A DNA stretch of 64,000 bases from Sorghum bicolor (GCF_000003195.3 NC_012878.2:11119906-11183905); one strand, 5' to 3'. Positions 40,801 to 52,283 are shown, counted from the first letter of the stretch. Made by a program: numbers and translations. Notes: generated from the letters alone by a model not told the origin.

Positions 40801-43787
40801 AGTCTTGCTGGTGCCTTACAATATGACACTCACACGGCTGGATATTGCTCATGCCGTTCAACAAGTTTGCTTGTATATGCATGACCCCCATGAGCCCCAT
40901 TTTGCTCTCATCAAACGCATTCTGCAATATATCAAAGGCACCATGGAGTACGGTCTTACTCTTTCTCGCAGCCAGTCACATGATTTGATCGTCTACTCGG
41001 ATGCTGATTGGGCAGGCTGCCCAGACACCTGCCGCTCTACTTCTGGGTATTGTGTCTTTCTTGGCGATAATCTTATATTGTGGTCGTCCAAGCGCCAACA
41101 CACTGTCTCAAGGTCCAGTGCTGAGGCCGAATACAGGGGTGTTGCTAATGCCGTGGCTGAGGCTTGTTGGATTCGTCAACTCTTGGGCGAGCTTCGTCGT
41201 CCTTTACCACGTGCTATATTGTGACAACATCAGTGCCATGTATTTGTTAACAAACCCAGTTCATAACCAAAGGACCAAACACGTGGAAATAGATGTCCAT
41301 TTTGTTCGGGAGCATGTGGCCCTTGGAGCTCTGCGGGTTCTTCATGTTCCCACATCCCTTCAGTATGCCGACATATTTACTAAGGAATTGCCAACTGATG
41401 TCTTCATCAACTTTCGATCCAGTCTCAATGTTCGATCATGTCCCGGTTGAGACTGCGGGAGGGTATTAGAATATGAAAAGCCTAGAATTTGTAGAGTCTA
41501 GAATGAAGAGTCTTAGTAGTTCAAGAGTCATGTAACTCCTTTATAAACTGATGATCAATCAATGGAACAGCAGAGATCATTCATCTCACAGAAAGCACAA
41601 CTCCTGCACATTTCCGTCTCTTTTTATTTCAAATAAAACACAAGAATCTGGAGATACCTTTAGTTGGCAATTCAATATGTTTAAGTTAAATTCATGTTAT
41701 TTTGCAATTTATGTGACTACGGCCAGATCAGAAAAAAATCATAAGCACTATTAAATTTTCACTAAAATCTTGGCAAAGACCAAAACATATTTGTTTTGTT
41801 TCTTCTCTGATCCAATTACTAAACATAGCTAAAATGTAGTTATATGATCAGTAACATTAATCACTTGTCACTAGGGGTGTAAATTTGTTATTGGATCGGA
41901 TACGGATGGATATTGCTTACACCATATTTGTTTTAATCTTTTTCTTTGAAGTTGGAGTAGGATACGAATAATGTCAGATACTATATGAATGTGGATTTGT
42001 CTCAGAATAAAAATACAAATAAATTTGCATTGAAAACAGGACAAGACGGAAACTGACACCTTCGGTGACGAAAAAAATTCATCATATATTGAGTAATGCA
42101 ACAACAATATGCATCGCATGTTTTCAATTCTTTCAAGACACTTTAGTCAGGTACCAAAAAATTATAAATTCTCTCATATTAAGAACACATGTTTTAATTT
42201 TAGTCAAATGGCTCTTCCCAAATTTTAAAAAAAATTGTGAAGTTGCATTAACTGGACATTTGTACTTTCTCATAATGAAGTTGGACCTAAAACTTCATTC
42301 ATACTATACTTTGAGTTTATTAAAATATTTCAGTGTTGTTGAATTTGAACTTACTCCCTCCATCCCAAATTATAAGTCATTCCAAGAATCTTGGAGAGTC
42401 AAAGCATCTCAAGTTTGACCAAATTTATATGATGAAATAATAACATTTATGATACAACTAAGTATCATTAGGTTCTTCATCAATTATATTTTCATAGTAC
42501 ATCTACTTAATCTCATAAATTTTTATGATTTTTTCTATAATTTTGGTCGAACTTGAGATGCTTCGACTCTCCAAGATTCTTGAAATGCCTTATAATTTGG
42601 GATGAAGGAAGTAGTTCATATTTCAAACATCCATATACTTTAGAGAAAGATAACCAAATCTACTTCATTTACCTTTTTTGAGCTAAAATTTATCTTGGGC
42701 TTGCAGTCCTCTCCTAATGGATATCCAATAAAACTATCTGAATCCAATATCCGACATAGTTATCCGAATTATCTGACCGATTGATAACACCCTTCTTATA
42801 TTCATATATGATATCCAGAAAAAAATTTCCAAATCTGTATTCAATATCCAAGAAAATGTCTAGATATACAAATCAATGCCCCACCCTCCTCGGTCGATCG
42901 GACGGTCAGGAAACAACCATACCATTTACACCCCTACTTGTCACTATTGGGGAATCAAAGAAATGCCAAAGGAAAAATTTTCAGACATACAGCAGACTGA
43001 CAGCTCCAATCTTTTCAGTTCCCTAATAAATTGCGTCACAAAAACAATATATATCATCCATGGAATCGTATTAAGCTACAACAAACTCTTAATTTAACAA
43101 TTTGATCGCCCCATAAATAAAGACCCAAATTTCTTTTCTTCAGCAAGATAAGGATATTGCTAAGGCCTTGTTCAGTTCGCAAAAACGGGTGAAAAACGAT
43201 ACTGTAGCACTTTCGTTTTTATTTGACAAATATTGTCCAATTATAGAGTAAGTAGGCTCAAAAGAATCATCTCGCGGTTTACAGATGAACTGTGCAAATA
43301 GTTTTTGTTTTCATGTATATTTAATGCTCCATGCATGTGCCGCAAGATTCGATGTGACGGGGAATCTTGAAAAATTTTGCGAACTAAACAAGGCCTAAGT
43401 TCTAGCATTTAATTCAAAGCAAATCGACACCATTGCTAATTCAGGAATACAATGCCCGCAAAAAGAAATTCAGAAATACAAGAACATAGTCCCCAAATCT
43501 CAGAAAAAAAAAAAAAGCCCAAAAGGTGTTAAACCCTAAGGTCCCGCACTAGGGTAACAACTAACAACCCATACAACAGCAGAGAAATCGAATCCCAAAC
43601 CTTTTGTAATCTCCAGCGCCGGCGCCGGAGAGGACGGGAAGGAGCAGAGCACCCGGAACAAGAGGCCGGCGAGCAGCAGGAACCCGACGGCCTTCACCAC
43701 CAATGGCCCTCCCATCGCCCACCATTTCCCTGCACCTCGATCCCACGGCGACGGCGGCGGTCCTGACCACATCGGGCTCGAACCCAT
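31102..43787 (-). CDS. Trichome birefringence-like (TBL) polysaccharide O-acetyltransferase, 3 exons, 415 aa
   Basis: Exons 43787-43601, 32661-32384 and 31884-31102 join in frame (187 + 278 + 783 nt) with GT/AG borders at both introns. The N-terminus is a short cytosolic tail and one membrane helix (about residues 29-47, [18 protein letters not shown]), as in Golgi type II proteins. The TBL domain begins at [14 protein letters not shown] (63-76) and includes [10 protein letters not shown] (86-95), the GDS motif at 138-140 and the D-x-x-H motif at 392-395 (DCLHWCVPG). GDS Ser and the D-x-x-H pair are the catalytic residues of this family, which moves acetyl groups onto xylan, mannan, xyloglucan or pectin in the Golgi. 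Length is in the usual range. Substrate cannot be told from sequence alone. Intron 1 is 10.9 kb and full of transposons. No stop or frameshift is seen. Confidence 0.88.
32384..32661 (-). CDS. TBL exon 2 (residues 63-155), with GDS motif
   Basis: Acceptor TATAG|GAAAATGC and donor TCTAAG|GTAAAT. Encodes the start of the TBL/PC-esterase region. A frame check against exon 1 gives exactly 155 complete codons. Confidence 0.88.
32953..33364 (+). repeat. 5' LTR of the Reina-like element (412 bp)
   Basis: TGTTATGGTGGGC to AACCGTACCA, constant offset of 4803 from the 3' copy. TATA-like CCTATAAAAGG near 33160. Confidence 0.93.
33368..33378 (+). other. Primer binding site, initiator tRNA-Met type
   Basis: TGGTATCAGCG starts 3 bp after the LTR. 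The first nine bases match the usual tRNA-iMet complement. Confidence 0.7.
33391..34914 (+). pseudogene. Reina-like gag and start of protease, truncated by frameshift
   Basis: Starts at ATG 33391 shortly after the primer site. The N-terminus is Ala/Pro/Ser/Thr-rich. The gag core ([29 protein letters not shown]) lies around residues 205-260, and a Cys/His knuckle variant [14 protein letters not shown] around 410. Protease begins with [15 protein letters not shown], then the frame hits TGA at 34912 because sequence is missing near 34890-34910. The downstream protease part continues in another frame at 34911. Confidence 0.85.
34911..37807 (+). pseudogene. Reina-like pol with RT catalytic core deleted
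   Basis: Frame 1 (34911-about 35735): rest of protease ([11 protein letters not shown]) and RT fingers/palm ([34 protein letters not shown]). It then jumps to [11 protein letters not shown] in another frame. The segment that would hold the Y/F-x-D-D motif is absent; about 320 bp are missing, judging from the Tekay pol at 8874-9195. After the junction the frame is open to 37807: RNase H ([25 protein letters not shown]), integrase with intact catalytic motif positions ([27 protein letters not shown]) and a C-terminal chromodomain ([20 protein letters not shown]). RT would be inactive. Confidence 0.87.
37756..38167 (+). repeat. 3' LTR of the Reina-like element (412 bp)
   Basis: Preceded by a purine tract (GAGGGGGGGAGAGA, 37742-37755). 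I see no difference from the 5' LTR on reading both through, implying recent insertion. Confidence 0.93.
38528..40312. other. TBL intron 1 sequence without recognised element
   Basis: AT-rich intronic DNA. A 28-bp direct repeat (38729-38756 and 38816-38843, core GGATCAAGGTACAGTTTTGA) is the only structure noted. Confidence 0.45.
40313..41595 (+). mobile_element. Internally deleted copia element with both LTRs and target duplication
   Basis: LTRs 40318-40442 (125 bp) and 41464-41590 (127 bp), flanked by GAAAG (40313-40317 and 41591-41595). Only the end of RT and RNase H remain inside; gag, protease, integrase and the primer site are gone. Both LTRs start TATTAG rather than the usual TGTTAG and end CTCACA. 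A purine tract GCGGGAGGG precedes the 3' LTR. Confidence 0.9.
40443..41449 (+). pseudogene. Copia RT C-terminal part and RNase H, two frameshifts
   Basis: Frame 1 has [13 protein letters not shown] (RT catalytic motif) and [10 protein letters not shown]. Near 40825 the coding signal shifts to another frame ([49 protein letters not shown]), and near 41214 to a third ([29 protein letters not shown]). The order and motifs are those of Ty1/copia pol. Not functional. Confidence 0.88.
41864..42944. mobile_element. Non-autonomous hAT element with 8-bp target duplication
   Basis: 41872-42936 has inverted ends TAGGGGTGTAAAT / ATTTACACCCCTA and is flanked by CTTGTCAC on both sides (41864-41871 and 42937-42944). 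Eight-base duplications and TAGGGG ends fit hAT. No transposase. A Stowaway MITE sits inside. Confidence 0.9.
42354..42611. mobile_element. Stowaway MITE nested in the hAT element
   Basis: Inverted ends CTCCCTCCATCCCAAATTAT and, reversed, CTTCCTTCATCCCAAATTAT, flanked by TA on each side (42352-42353, 42612-42613). 258 bp with long inverted arms (AATCTTGGAGAGTC), no coding. Confidence 0.88.
43161..43398. mobile_element. Tourist-type MITE (PIF/Harbinger)
   Basis: 43164-43395 (232 bp) with ends GGCCTTGTTCAGTTCGCAAA / TTTGCGAACTAAACAAGGCC and TAA duplications at 43161-43163 and 43396-43398. It lies 206 bp from TBL exon 1, inside the intron. Confidence 0.9.
43601..43787 (-). CDS. TBL exon 1 (residues 1-62)
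   Basis: GC-rich exon from ATG 43787, holding the membrane anchor. Donor AAAG|GTTTGG leaves one base (phase 1), which the exon 2 acceptor completes to Gly. It ends ALEITK before the split codon. Confidence 0.82.
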
Positions 43788-44522
43788 GCTCCAGCGCGAG
43801 CGGTGTGGCTCTCAAGGGAGGGAGATGGGCGGGCCTCGGGACTCGAGAGACAACAAGAGGCGAGTGTGACCGACAGTGTCCGTACTTTACGGCAGAGACC
43901 GCGACGTGTCTGCTCAGTGCTGTCGATGTCGGCGTGGCGTTGGTCTGCAACTCTGCAATTTGTTTGTGGAGTCGGTGACGATAATTGGGGTGGCTGCCCG
44001 TTCGACCTGAGGCAGGCCACGATGGGAAAAACTGAAAAAGTGTGTTGTGCAAGTGTATTTGGTGTTTCTCAACATATTAAAAAAAGCTAAGTGAAGTTCG
44101 AAAAAGAGAAAAGCATGTGTATTTGGTGAAAGAAAAAAAGTCTATTAGATTTCTTTTAACCGCGAGAAGTCTCATGTGTCTTCCAATTAAAAATTAGAAA
44201 ACGTCTCTAAGAGCAATTCTAACAAGGTGAGCCATTATCTCATAGATAGGATTCAAAACACAAAAATTGTTTACCAACTGGTCTCTTAGAACGAGGACGT
44301 CTCATTTCTCACTCCACGCACCCTCATCTAAGGCCTCTAATGTGAGGGCTCGTCTGCTGAGGTCTGTAGCGTTGTATAGTTCTTCGAGCCAGTATGTCCT
44401 CGTCCCTCTATTCTCGTTGTGGTGTCGCACAAGGCCGTCCGTGCCTATGCCGATCCCCTTCTAGTGTTGTGCCCTTCTGCAAAGACCTACCGGAGGCTTG
44501 GAGCAGCCCAGCTCGCCCTACA
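43788..44522. other. TBL upstream region (promoter side)
   Basis: GC-rich to about 44030, then AT-rich. It must contain the TBL 5' UTR and promoter on the minus strand, but I cannot place a TATA box with confidence. Open frames here on both strands (43703-44090) overlap each other and look like GC-rich noise. Confidence 0.4.
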
Positions 44523-44991
44523 AAATCACACGTCTGACTCTCTAATGTATTTAAGTGATCTCATCTAGATTGAAAATACACACAAGGAGGGTTAAAAGCT
44601 AACATGGTCATCCATATGGATATGATTTAAGCACATGACTCCTGATTTAAGTCCACGCGCACGTCCACGGGCTTGCTCCTGCTCACCATCACAATGCCCG
44701 CATCATACGACCTGGTCATGTAGGCGACAATGGCAGCCAGTTACACGAGTGAGCGTAACACCAAATGACCGCGTAACCACCTGCCATTGCCACCTACATG
44801 ACCAGGTCATATGCAGCGGGCGCTGTGGTGAGCAGGAACGAGCTGGTGACCGCACACGTGGGTTTAAATCAGGAGTCATATGCTTAAATTATATCCATGT
44901 AGATGACCGTGTTAGCTTTTAATCCTCCTTATATGTATTTTGGACCTAGATGAGATCACTTAAATACATTAGGGAGTCAGACGTGTGATTT
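44523..44991. repeat. Foldback element with arms of about 200 bp
   Basis: The left arm starting AAATCACACGTCTGACTC pairs with the right arm ending GAGTCAGACGTGTGATTT. Inner arm segments CATGACTCCTGATTTAA / TTTAAATCAGGAGTCAT and ACCTGGTCATGTAGG / CCTACATGACCAGGTC also pair. The loop is about 60 bp. The right outer end is partly duplicated in tandem up to about 45066 (CGTAGTTTGGGGA twice). No terminal duplication could be fixed. Confidence 0.75.
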
Positions 44992-45780
44992 CGTAGTTTG
45001 GGGATTTAGATGAGATCACTTAAATATATTAGGAGTTAGACTTGCGATTTCGTAGTTTGGGGACCTAGATATAAACCACGTAATACTTTAAGGACCTGCC
45101 ATACAATTTACTCTTTTTCTAAAAGTGTTTTTAAAAATATTAAATATGATTTAACCTTAAAAATCATAGAAAATTTGTTTTGACTCAAAAAAAACATGAC
45201 ATCGGTTTTTTTCTAAAATCATGCTCTATAAGCATGTTTGGATGTTGTATGCTAGGTAGAGCATGCATGTTAACTGGTGATTCAAATGCTAACAACATTG
45301 TCTGGTGATGATTTTTAAGTTTTGGACCTCTATGTATAACACCAGATTTGTCTGGTGATTAAGGCACTAGATATGAACATACCGAACTAATCTCACATTA
45401 GCTCTCTAGTGACTGATGGGTGTTGTTAGTAGCCATTACCCCTAGTGATTGCGTCGCCAGGGCTCGGCGGCTACGGTGGAATTTCAGTCATTTCATGATT
45501 CGCTATTATTCCTTCTTGCCGATTTTAGAAATTTTCAATTTTCGCACACCAATCTGTTGTTCCTCTAAAATTTAATCGTTCATATATATAGATCGGCGGT
45601 TGACTCTTGCTTGTCGGTACTCCCAATACTGATCACTGCACTCCGGACACCTATCGAGGGTAGGCAACTTTAAGTCTTCATTCCAGCAATGCCTAAAGAA
45701 AGGACAATTTCAGTGATATTCATTTTCCTCCTTGATTCCCCTTTGACCTTTCTTCATAGTGATGCCTCTCTATTCTTTTT
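44992..45780. other. Unassigned DNA before the minus-strand Athila-like element
   Basis: AT-rich. No gene or element boundary recognised apart from the duplicated foldback tail at its start. Confidence 0.35.
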
Positions 45781-47427
45781 TGTTGGGCATTCTTAACATC
45801 ATTACCAAAAGTAGACTTAGTTTTCTAATTCTGATAACGGCGCCAAAAATGCCGAACTTATCCCTCATGCCACTTAAGCCAAGTTGTCATCCCCAGCATG
45901 ACATAAGAGACGCGGTATTGAAATATGCAATTGCTCTTCTGAATAAATAATAAATGAGATCTGCAAGCGCATAGATTAATACCGATGTAGCATTTTAACC
46001 GGGAAGTATTCCAGGTATCGTTATTTATATTTTTACCAACGGGAAGGGATTGCTAAACATCAATGCTGATTATGGAATGGAATATAGAATTGAGTATCTA
46101 TCATTGCATGTATAATTGAGAGCATTTATCTATCTCTTTCATATAGGGATAAATGTCATATAAAAGATAGATAAAGTATGAATGGTGACAAAGATAATTA
46201 ATCTGATCAGCATAACTTAGCCACATACAAATATGATAAGCACCTCAATAGATATTCTAGCAAGTCATTAGCATGGAATTAGGACAAACTGCAAGAATAT
46301 TTCCTAAGTTATTCTTAACTATAAAGTCTAGCATATCATAGTTAGTGCAATTATACTTGGCAATCATTGCGAGACAGGACTATGCCCATGCATAGTGATA
46401 TTATCAAGGAAGATGAGAAACATAGCAATCACTCCCCTGTAATAATATTGCTCTAGCAGCCCTATACACAAGAGGGTGACTATATAAGAATCAATGGAGC
46501 TGTCACTACCACGAACTACCCCGCGATCTGGCATATAGAATACAATCGCAGTTAAATATGGTATAGGCACCACGCCTACACAATACTTATTATTTACCCA
46601 CTGTACACATGGATAAACGCTATACGATCCTAAACATGTATATAATTCTAATCTAACTAAGCCAAGCATATAACTATGATAAACTAAGGACAATATAATT
46701 GCAAATATAAACAAGTAGAGCAAAGTCATAATCAATATATTGAAGTAGATCAAAGTCATATTCATAAGAACAATGATGAACAATTGAAGAACAGTAGAGG
46801 AATTACCAAGAATCCTCTTGACAGATCCGGAAACCAATCGAAGATTGACTCCTTCTAGTTCTAATCCTATGTAGCTATGTTAAACTAGAGATCTAATTGA
46901 TGTGGTGGCTCTAAGGCTTGATCAGAGGCTTCTTCTCCCGAGATGGATAATGAATTAGGGTTCAGAGGTGCTCTCCTCCAGGGGCCAGGGGGTCTGCATA
47001 TATAGTCCTTCCAAATGAATGTGGGCCGTCGGATCAAACCGACATTAATCGCACGGTTTTCCTTGATCCTTTAGGTCGGTGGAGCATAATCCGCGAGGTT
47101 GGTTCTGATTGGCCCTCAGACCAGGGCGGGCGCCCAAGGGGGGAGGGCGGGCGCCCTGCCCCCGAGCCTGTTCGGTCTCCTGTTTGTTCCCGTGGCTTCT
47201 GGACTCTTCTAGATGTTGGATAATTGCGCGATACGTTAATATCTCTATGTAAACCCGACGTGTGGGTCTTTCCTCCATATTTCGTGATAACCCCCTGTAG
47301 AAATAGACAAACACCAAAACTCGTGGAATTCTGTCAGATAAAACCCTAAGTATGGGTGTTGGTTGCATTTGGATCATTTTCTTTGTTTATTTGTTAATTA
47401 AATTTGATACTTAAGGACCGTCAACAA
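45781..47427 (-). repeat. 3' LTR of element B (1,647 bp)
   Basis: Minus-strand start TGTTGACGGTCCTTAAG at 47427, end GCCCAACA at 45781. Collinear with the element A LTRs but clearly diverged. Carries the bipartite GC box and a TATA-like GACTATATATG (rc near 46998-47008). Confidence 0.9.
46364..46837 (-). other. Open frame inside the element B LTR, 157 codons
   Basis: Counterpart of 469-885 with an N-terminal extension. Aligned from MNMTL to the C-terminal VSQ, most residues are shared, including RGVIAMFLIF and NITMHG. It is open although the gag frame of the same element has six stops, but with this length chance is a fair explanation. Confidence 0.35.
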
Positions 47428-49604
47428 CTCCCCAAGCTTACCTCTTGCTCGTCCCTGAGCAAGGATAATCTCTGTGATGGATCAAAAGTTGTTGTAATGC
47501 CTTTAAAAGTTGACGGTACACATGCTTTCAAATGAGGTCTCATCTCTGAGTTAGAGTAAACTGTCAAGACTTAAAACTTACTTACTTTACCTTTTACCAT
47601 GGGACTTGTAACTGTCACTCCTGTCTTGAGTAGTTAAAAGATAGAACGGTCTAGTCAAGTACCATGTCTCTTATTCTTGATCAGCTATAGCTCTGGAGTT
47701 TTTGCAGATTTTCAAATAAAACTCAGAGATTCCTTGTATGACTCTCTCAGATATCTCTTTTGTGGTATTTCTGGATCCTTACCAAGGCAGTGATGGTACA
47801 TGCCTTCTCTCAAAGTATATGGTATTTGTGGTATAAGACATAGTGACATTGCCTTTTCTCTCGTCCTACTCTAATAAGGCTTTAATATCTGGAGCTCATA
47901 GGTGGGAGATAAAGTATACATACTTACAAGACATTTATTGTATAGTCAAACCCCAGAGAAACAAGTCAATAAGTCAAATCAAGATGTGCATGTATGGCGA
48001 ATGAATGGTGTATGGTGATGATGGTGATAACAATGGTGAAAGTCTAATTCTACTTGTGCTCTTTTGAGGGGATACATACCTTTCTTGCTCTTTTGAAACT
48101 TTTTGAGGAGAATGAGATGCTCTATATTTTCTTTTTTTCTTTCCTCTCAGGTGGGTATCTTGTACCCCTAATTCTATTGTCGGACACTTGTCCATTTTTA
48201 CCTCTCGTCTCACTTTTTCTTTTCTTTCGAGGTTCCGAGCACTTGCCCTTTTTATTTTCTCGTATCTTTTTTTAGAGCACTCATCTTCATGAAATAATAT
48301 AGCAAGTGGTAGTAACCAAGATAACTCGAGCATTTATTTCACAGGAAAAACAGGAATGGGATAATGTTTTTGGCTATTCTCTCCCGGATTAGGAGTAGAA
48401 TATTTTTGGATGGTTCTGGAGATGGAAATGTGGATATATGTGGATGCGTACTTCTGAGTAGAAGCAGCATGTGTGAGTGAACATGCAAGTGAATCTTGAT
48501 TTAACCACATGACAAGCTCCTATGGGTCTACACAGCTTGACCACACTCAATGCTCATAAGCAGTAAAAAGTAAATGTGTGGCTCAAAGTCTAGCAAGCAT
48601 GTATATATGGCTGTGGTAGGAATTTAAACTTTCATCATACAGAAACTCATCATGTGATATTTTAAAGATTTTCAAAGATAAAATTCTCCAGATTTCTAGC
48701 ATCTCTAGGAATAGATAAACAACAGCTCAACCTTCCCATATCATATCTATATCATATCTGTTAACAACTTAGACTTCAGATCAAGTTCTCTTCCCACAAG
48801 TTCAGGTTTAGAGCAAGCTTTAAATTATAACAGTTATGTCTAAACTCGAGAGAGAACTTCAAATTTGAAAATTAGGCAGAGCAACTATTCATCGTATCAA
48901 TGCTAGAGTTTTATTATTAAGATTCAGTTTAGCATAGCCACTTTATTTATTTATTAAGCACACTAAGAAAAAGATATATATATATATAAGTACAAAATCT
49001 TTATTTGGTTTTTCATGGTTATGTATATTTTTATTTTAATATAGTATAAGTATATAGATAGATAGAAACACTTAGCGGGATAAATGGGGGTGCTCTCCTC
49101 TAAGCTGAATTTTGACGTAATTTCTTCTGATATAGCTAGCAGGTGGCAGAGGTGTATTTGAAAGTCAGCAGCACCCTGACAATGATTAGGATGTCCTCCG
49201 TCTGCTAGTCTTCTTGATCCTTAAATTCTGTGGAGCTTAGATAGACAACAAAGCTTTGTGGAACTGATTAAGTGTTAGCATAAATATCTAGCCTTTATCA
49301 TGTTGAGCCTCCTCAATAAATGTTACTCTCTATTTTTTTATATTTTCATTTTATAAAGCAGAAAAAATATTTATTTTATATTTATGCCACCACAGTGAAA
49401 GTACTTATGGGTTTTATGCCACTCATATATTCACATGGGGCTTACTGTTTTTTAATATTTTTATTTTCTTTTTAGGATAGTATGAACATGATTAACTAAG
49501 TAAACTATTTTGAAATAATTGAAAGGAAAAGGATAACTACCAAGTTTACCTCTTGGCAAGGCGTTCGGTGTTTTTAAGTCCTCCGAACGGGACTCTCTAT
49601 TTTC
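47428..49604 (-). other. Noncoding 3' internal region of element B
   Basis: Collinear with 4272-6428 of element A, including the GGACAAGTGTCCGACA block (rc about 48178-48193) and the AGCTGTGTAGACCC block (rc about 48523). The central polypurine-like motif is degraded here (rc near 49085-49107). Confidence 0.6.
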
Positions 49605-52283
49605 TCAGTCGTCCTAGGATTCGTTGGATGGCGTAGTCGGTGGTTCCAGCGGCGCCTCCTTTTCATGTATAACTATCTTCTCTCTCCACACCTGACTTGG
49701 TGCTACGGTCTCCTCGGGACAATTTTGTTGAAGCTGTATATCTTCAGACCTTACCACTTCTCCTTCGTAGTCTGCTCATCCGTCCTTGATGATTTGCCTA
49801 TGGTTGCGGTTGCGTCGTCTTCTTCTTGTCCTGACCTGCTTAGAATCTTCAATGATATAGTTAGAGTCACTAAAATAGTGGCGTACCTTCTCTGAGGGGA
49901 AGTGCATGTGAACTTCTTCGGTTCCAATGTAGATGATTGCTTTAACGGTATTGAGGAACGGTCTCCCAAGGATGATGTGTGGATCGTACTCATCTTTTCC
50001 CATGTCAATAACCTGAAAGTCTGTATGGACAAAATGATTGTCTATTTTGATAGGGACATCAGTTACTATACCTTCAACCTTTCGGAATGTCTGATCTGCC
50101 ATCTGGAGCTGAATGTATGTTGGTTTTAGGGGCATGGTTCCGAACAAGAGCCGATAGGTAACTACGGCCATTATGTTGACGCTCGATCCGGTGTCGCAAA
50201 ACGTCTTGTAGAAGTTGTATCCATTAATGGAGCAATAGATGCTTGGCATACCTGGGTCGTTCTTCTTTGGTAGAAACGGTGACTTAAGTCGATGATCTTG
50301 ACCTCCATGAACTGCAGTGACCATCTTAGCTGACTCGGTCCACACTTGCTTGTTCCTGTGCCTCCTGTTGGTCCTCTTCCTTGGTTCTTATCGGGATTGC
50401 TCTGGGATTTGTGCAGTCTTGTTCTTGAAGGAAAACGTCTCCTTCCTCTCTTTCATGTAGAAACTGATCTTGGCAGCACTAGCGTAGATGACAGCTCCCG
50501 AGGTGTTTAGGAATGGCCTCCCTAAGATGACGGGTGCCCTCTCATCATTACCGGTCTCTATCACCACGAAGTCTGCTAGGGCGTACAAGGCACCAACTCG
50601 GACACAGAGGTTCTTCAATATTCCCTTTGGAAAGCTTAGTGTCTGATCTGCAAGCTGCAAACACATGGTTGTTTCTAATAAAGGATATGTAAAGAATTTT
50701 TCATAGAGTACCCTGGGCATAATGTTGACGCTAGAGCCAAAGTCGCAGAGTGCTTCTGGGAAGTCCACCATGCCGATGGAAATCAGGATGACGGGGCGTC
50801 CTGGATCGCCTCTCTTGACCGGCAGAAGGTCAGTAGTAACTTCCGCAACGGGGTTACTCCAGTAGTTACCTGCATCAAACACGTCTACAAGATTTGTAGA
50901 ATCTAAACCTTCCGGTTGTGATGGTATACCAGGGTTAGTAGTAGGAACAACATCAGCTATTTGATTTAACTGAGATTCAATCATTTTATTAAAACTAATT
51001 TGATTCTTGATAGCAGTAGAGAAATTATCCATTCTATTATTTATATTTTCTAACATTTTATCATTAGATGCCAATTTATTAGATAGGTTATCCATTAGCT
51101 TTCCTTGATTAGACACTAACTCTCTCATAGGTGGAAAATTATTATTATTATTGTAAGAATTGTTACCTTGATAATTACCAGAGTAGTTAGGCCTCTGTTG
51201 ATTCCAACCTTGATTTTGTTGAGGACGGTAGTAGTAGTAGTAGAAGTAGTAGTAGTAGTAGTTGATGTAGTTCACGTCCTCAAGCATCTTAGGGCAGTGA
51301 TTGCCTAAGTGTCCAGTATCTCCACACTCCTCACAAGTCATGTGAGAGTCATAGACGTGCATGACTTCTTTCTTATCTCCAGCTCTATCATCGAGCTTCT
51401 TCATGAGCAGGTCTAGCTTAGCTGACAGCACGTCTACCTCCTTGAGCTGGTGCATACCTCCACCTCTCTTGCGTGTCTGGGTCCTTTCTTCATTCCAGCC
51501 TTGGTTGGACGCCATCTTCTCCACAAGAGCTGTGGCTTGTGATATGGTGAGTGATAGGAATGCTCCTCCAGCTGCAGCATCCATGGTCTCTCGGGCACTA
51601 TTGCCGAGCCCATGATAAAACGTCTGCATCAATAGCCAGCTCTTCATTCCATGATGGGGACATTCTAGAATGTAGTCTTGGAAACGCTCCCATGCTTTTG
51701 GAACGGATTCATCATGTTGGTGCTGAAAACTTGTAATTTTCCCACGGAGAGCATTGGTCTTGCCTATGGGAAAGAACTTAGCTAGAAAGTTCATGGAGCA
51801 GAGTTCTCACGTAGTATTCTTCTCGTTTGTAGCGTAGAACCACTGCTTCGCTCTCCCCAACAGTGAGAATGGGAAGAGGCGAAGTAGTATAGCATCTCTG
51901 GGGATTCCTCATATGGTGAATGTGCTGCAAATCTCCAAGAAGTGTTGAAGATGAGCACTAGCATCTTCGTGTGCCTTCCCATAGAACTGGTTGGATTGCA
52001 CCATGTTGATAAGTCCAGGCTTGAGCTCAAAGTTGTCGTCGATCTCTGCAGCAGGTCCAGTACGGATGTTGTCCGTAGTGGGAGCTGAGAACTCGCGGAT
52101 CCATTTGTTCGCCATGACTTCGAACTCCGAAGACAAGTTCCGGGTAAAACTTCAGTGTTCTTCTTGATTGGATGAAGCTTCGTGCTGAAGTGTTGATGAT
52201 CTCTTCTTGAGCTTGGCTCTTGTTTTTCTGAATAACGCTTCGGGATTGTCAACAAAATTTCCTGGAAGATGTCTTCTATTCAT
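49605..52283 (-). pseudogene. Element B gag with two tandem retropepsin domains, six in-frame stops
   Basis: 893 codons in a single phase from ATG 52283 to TGA 49605, with no net frameshift. Stops at about 52154, 51911, 51797, 50390, 49778 and 49616; at least three fit C-to-T or G-to-A decay (TGG to TGA twice, CAG to TAG). It has the same layout as 1620-4271: gag, CCHC knuckle (CEECGDTGHLGNHC), first protease with CDFGSSVNIMP, second with CDTGSSVNIMAVV, each ending in ILGRPFLNT. The Asn-repeat of element A is replaced by a Tyr-rich run encoded by a TAC microsatellite (near 51226-51260). Confidence 0.83.
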
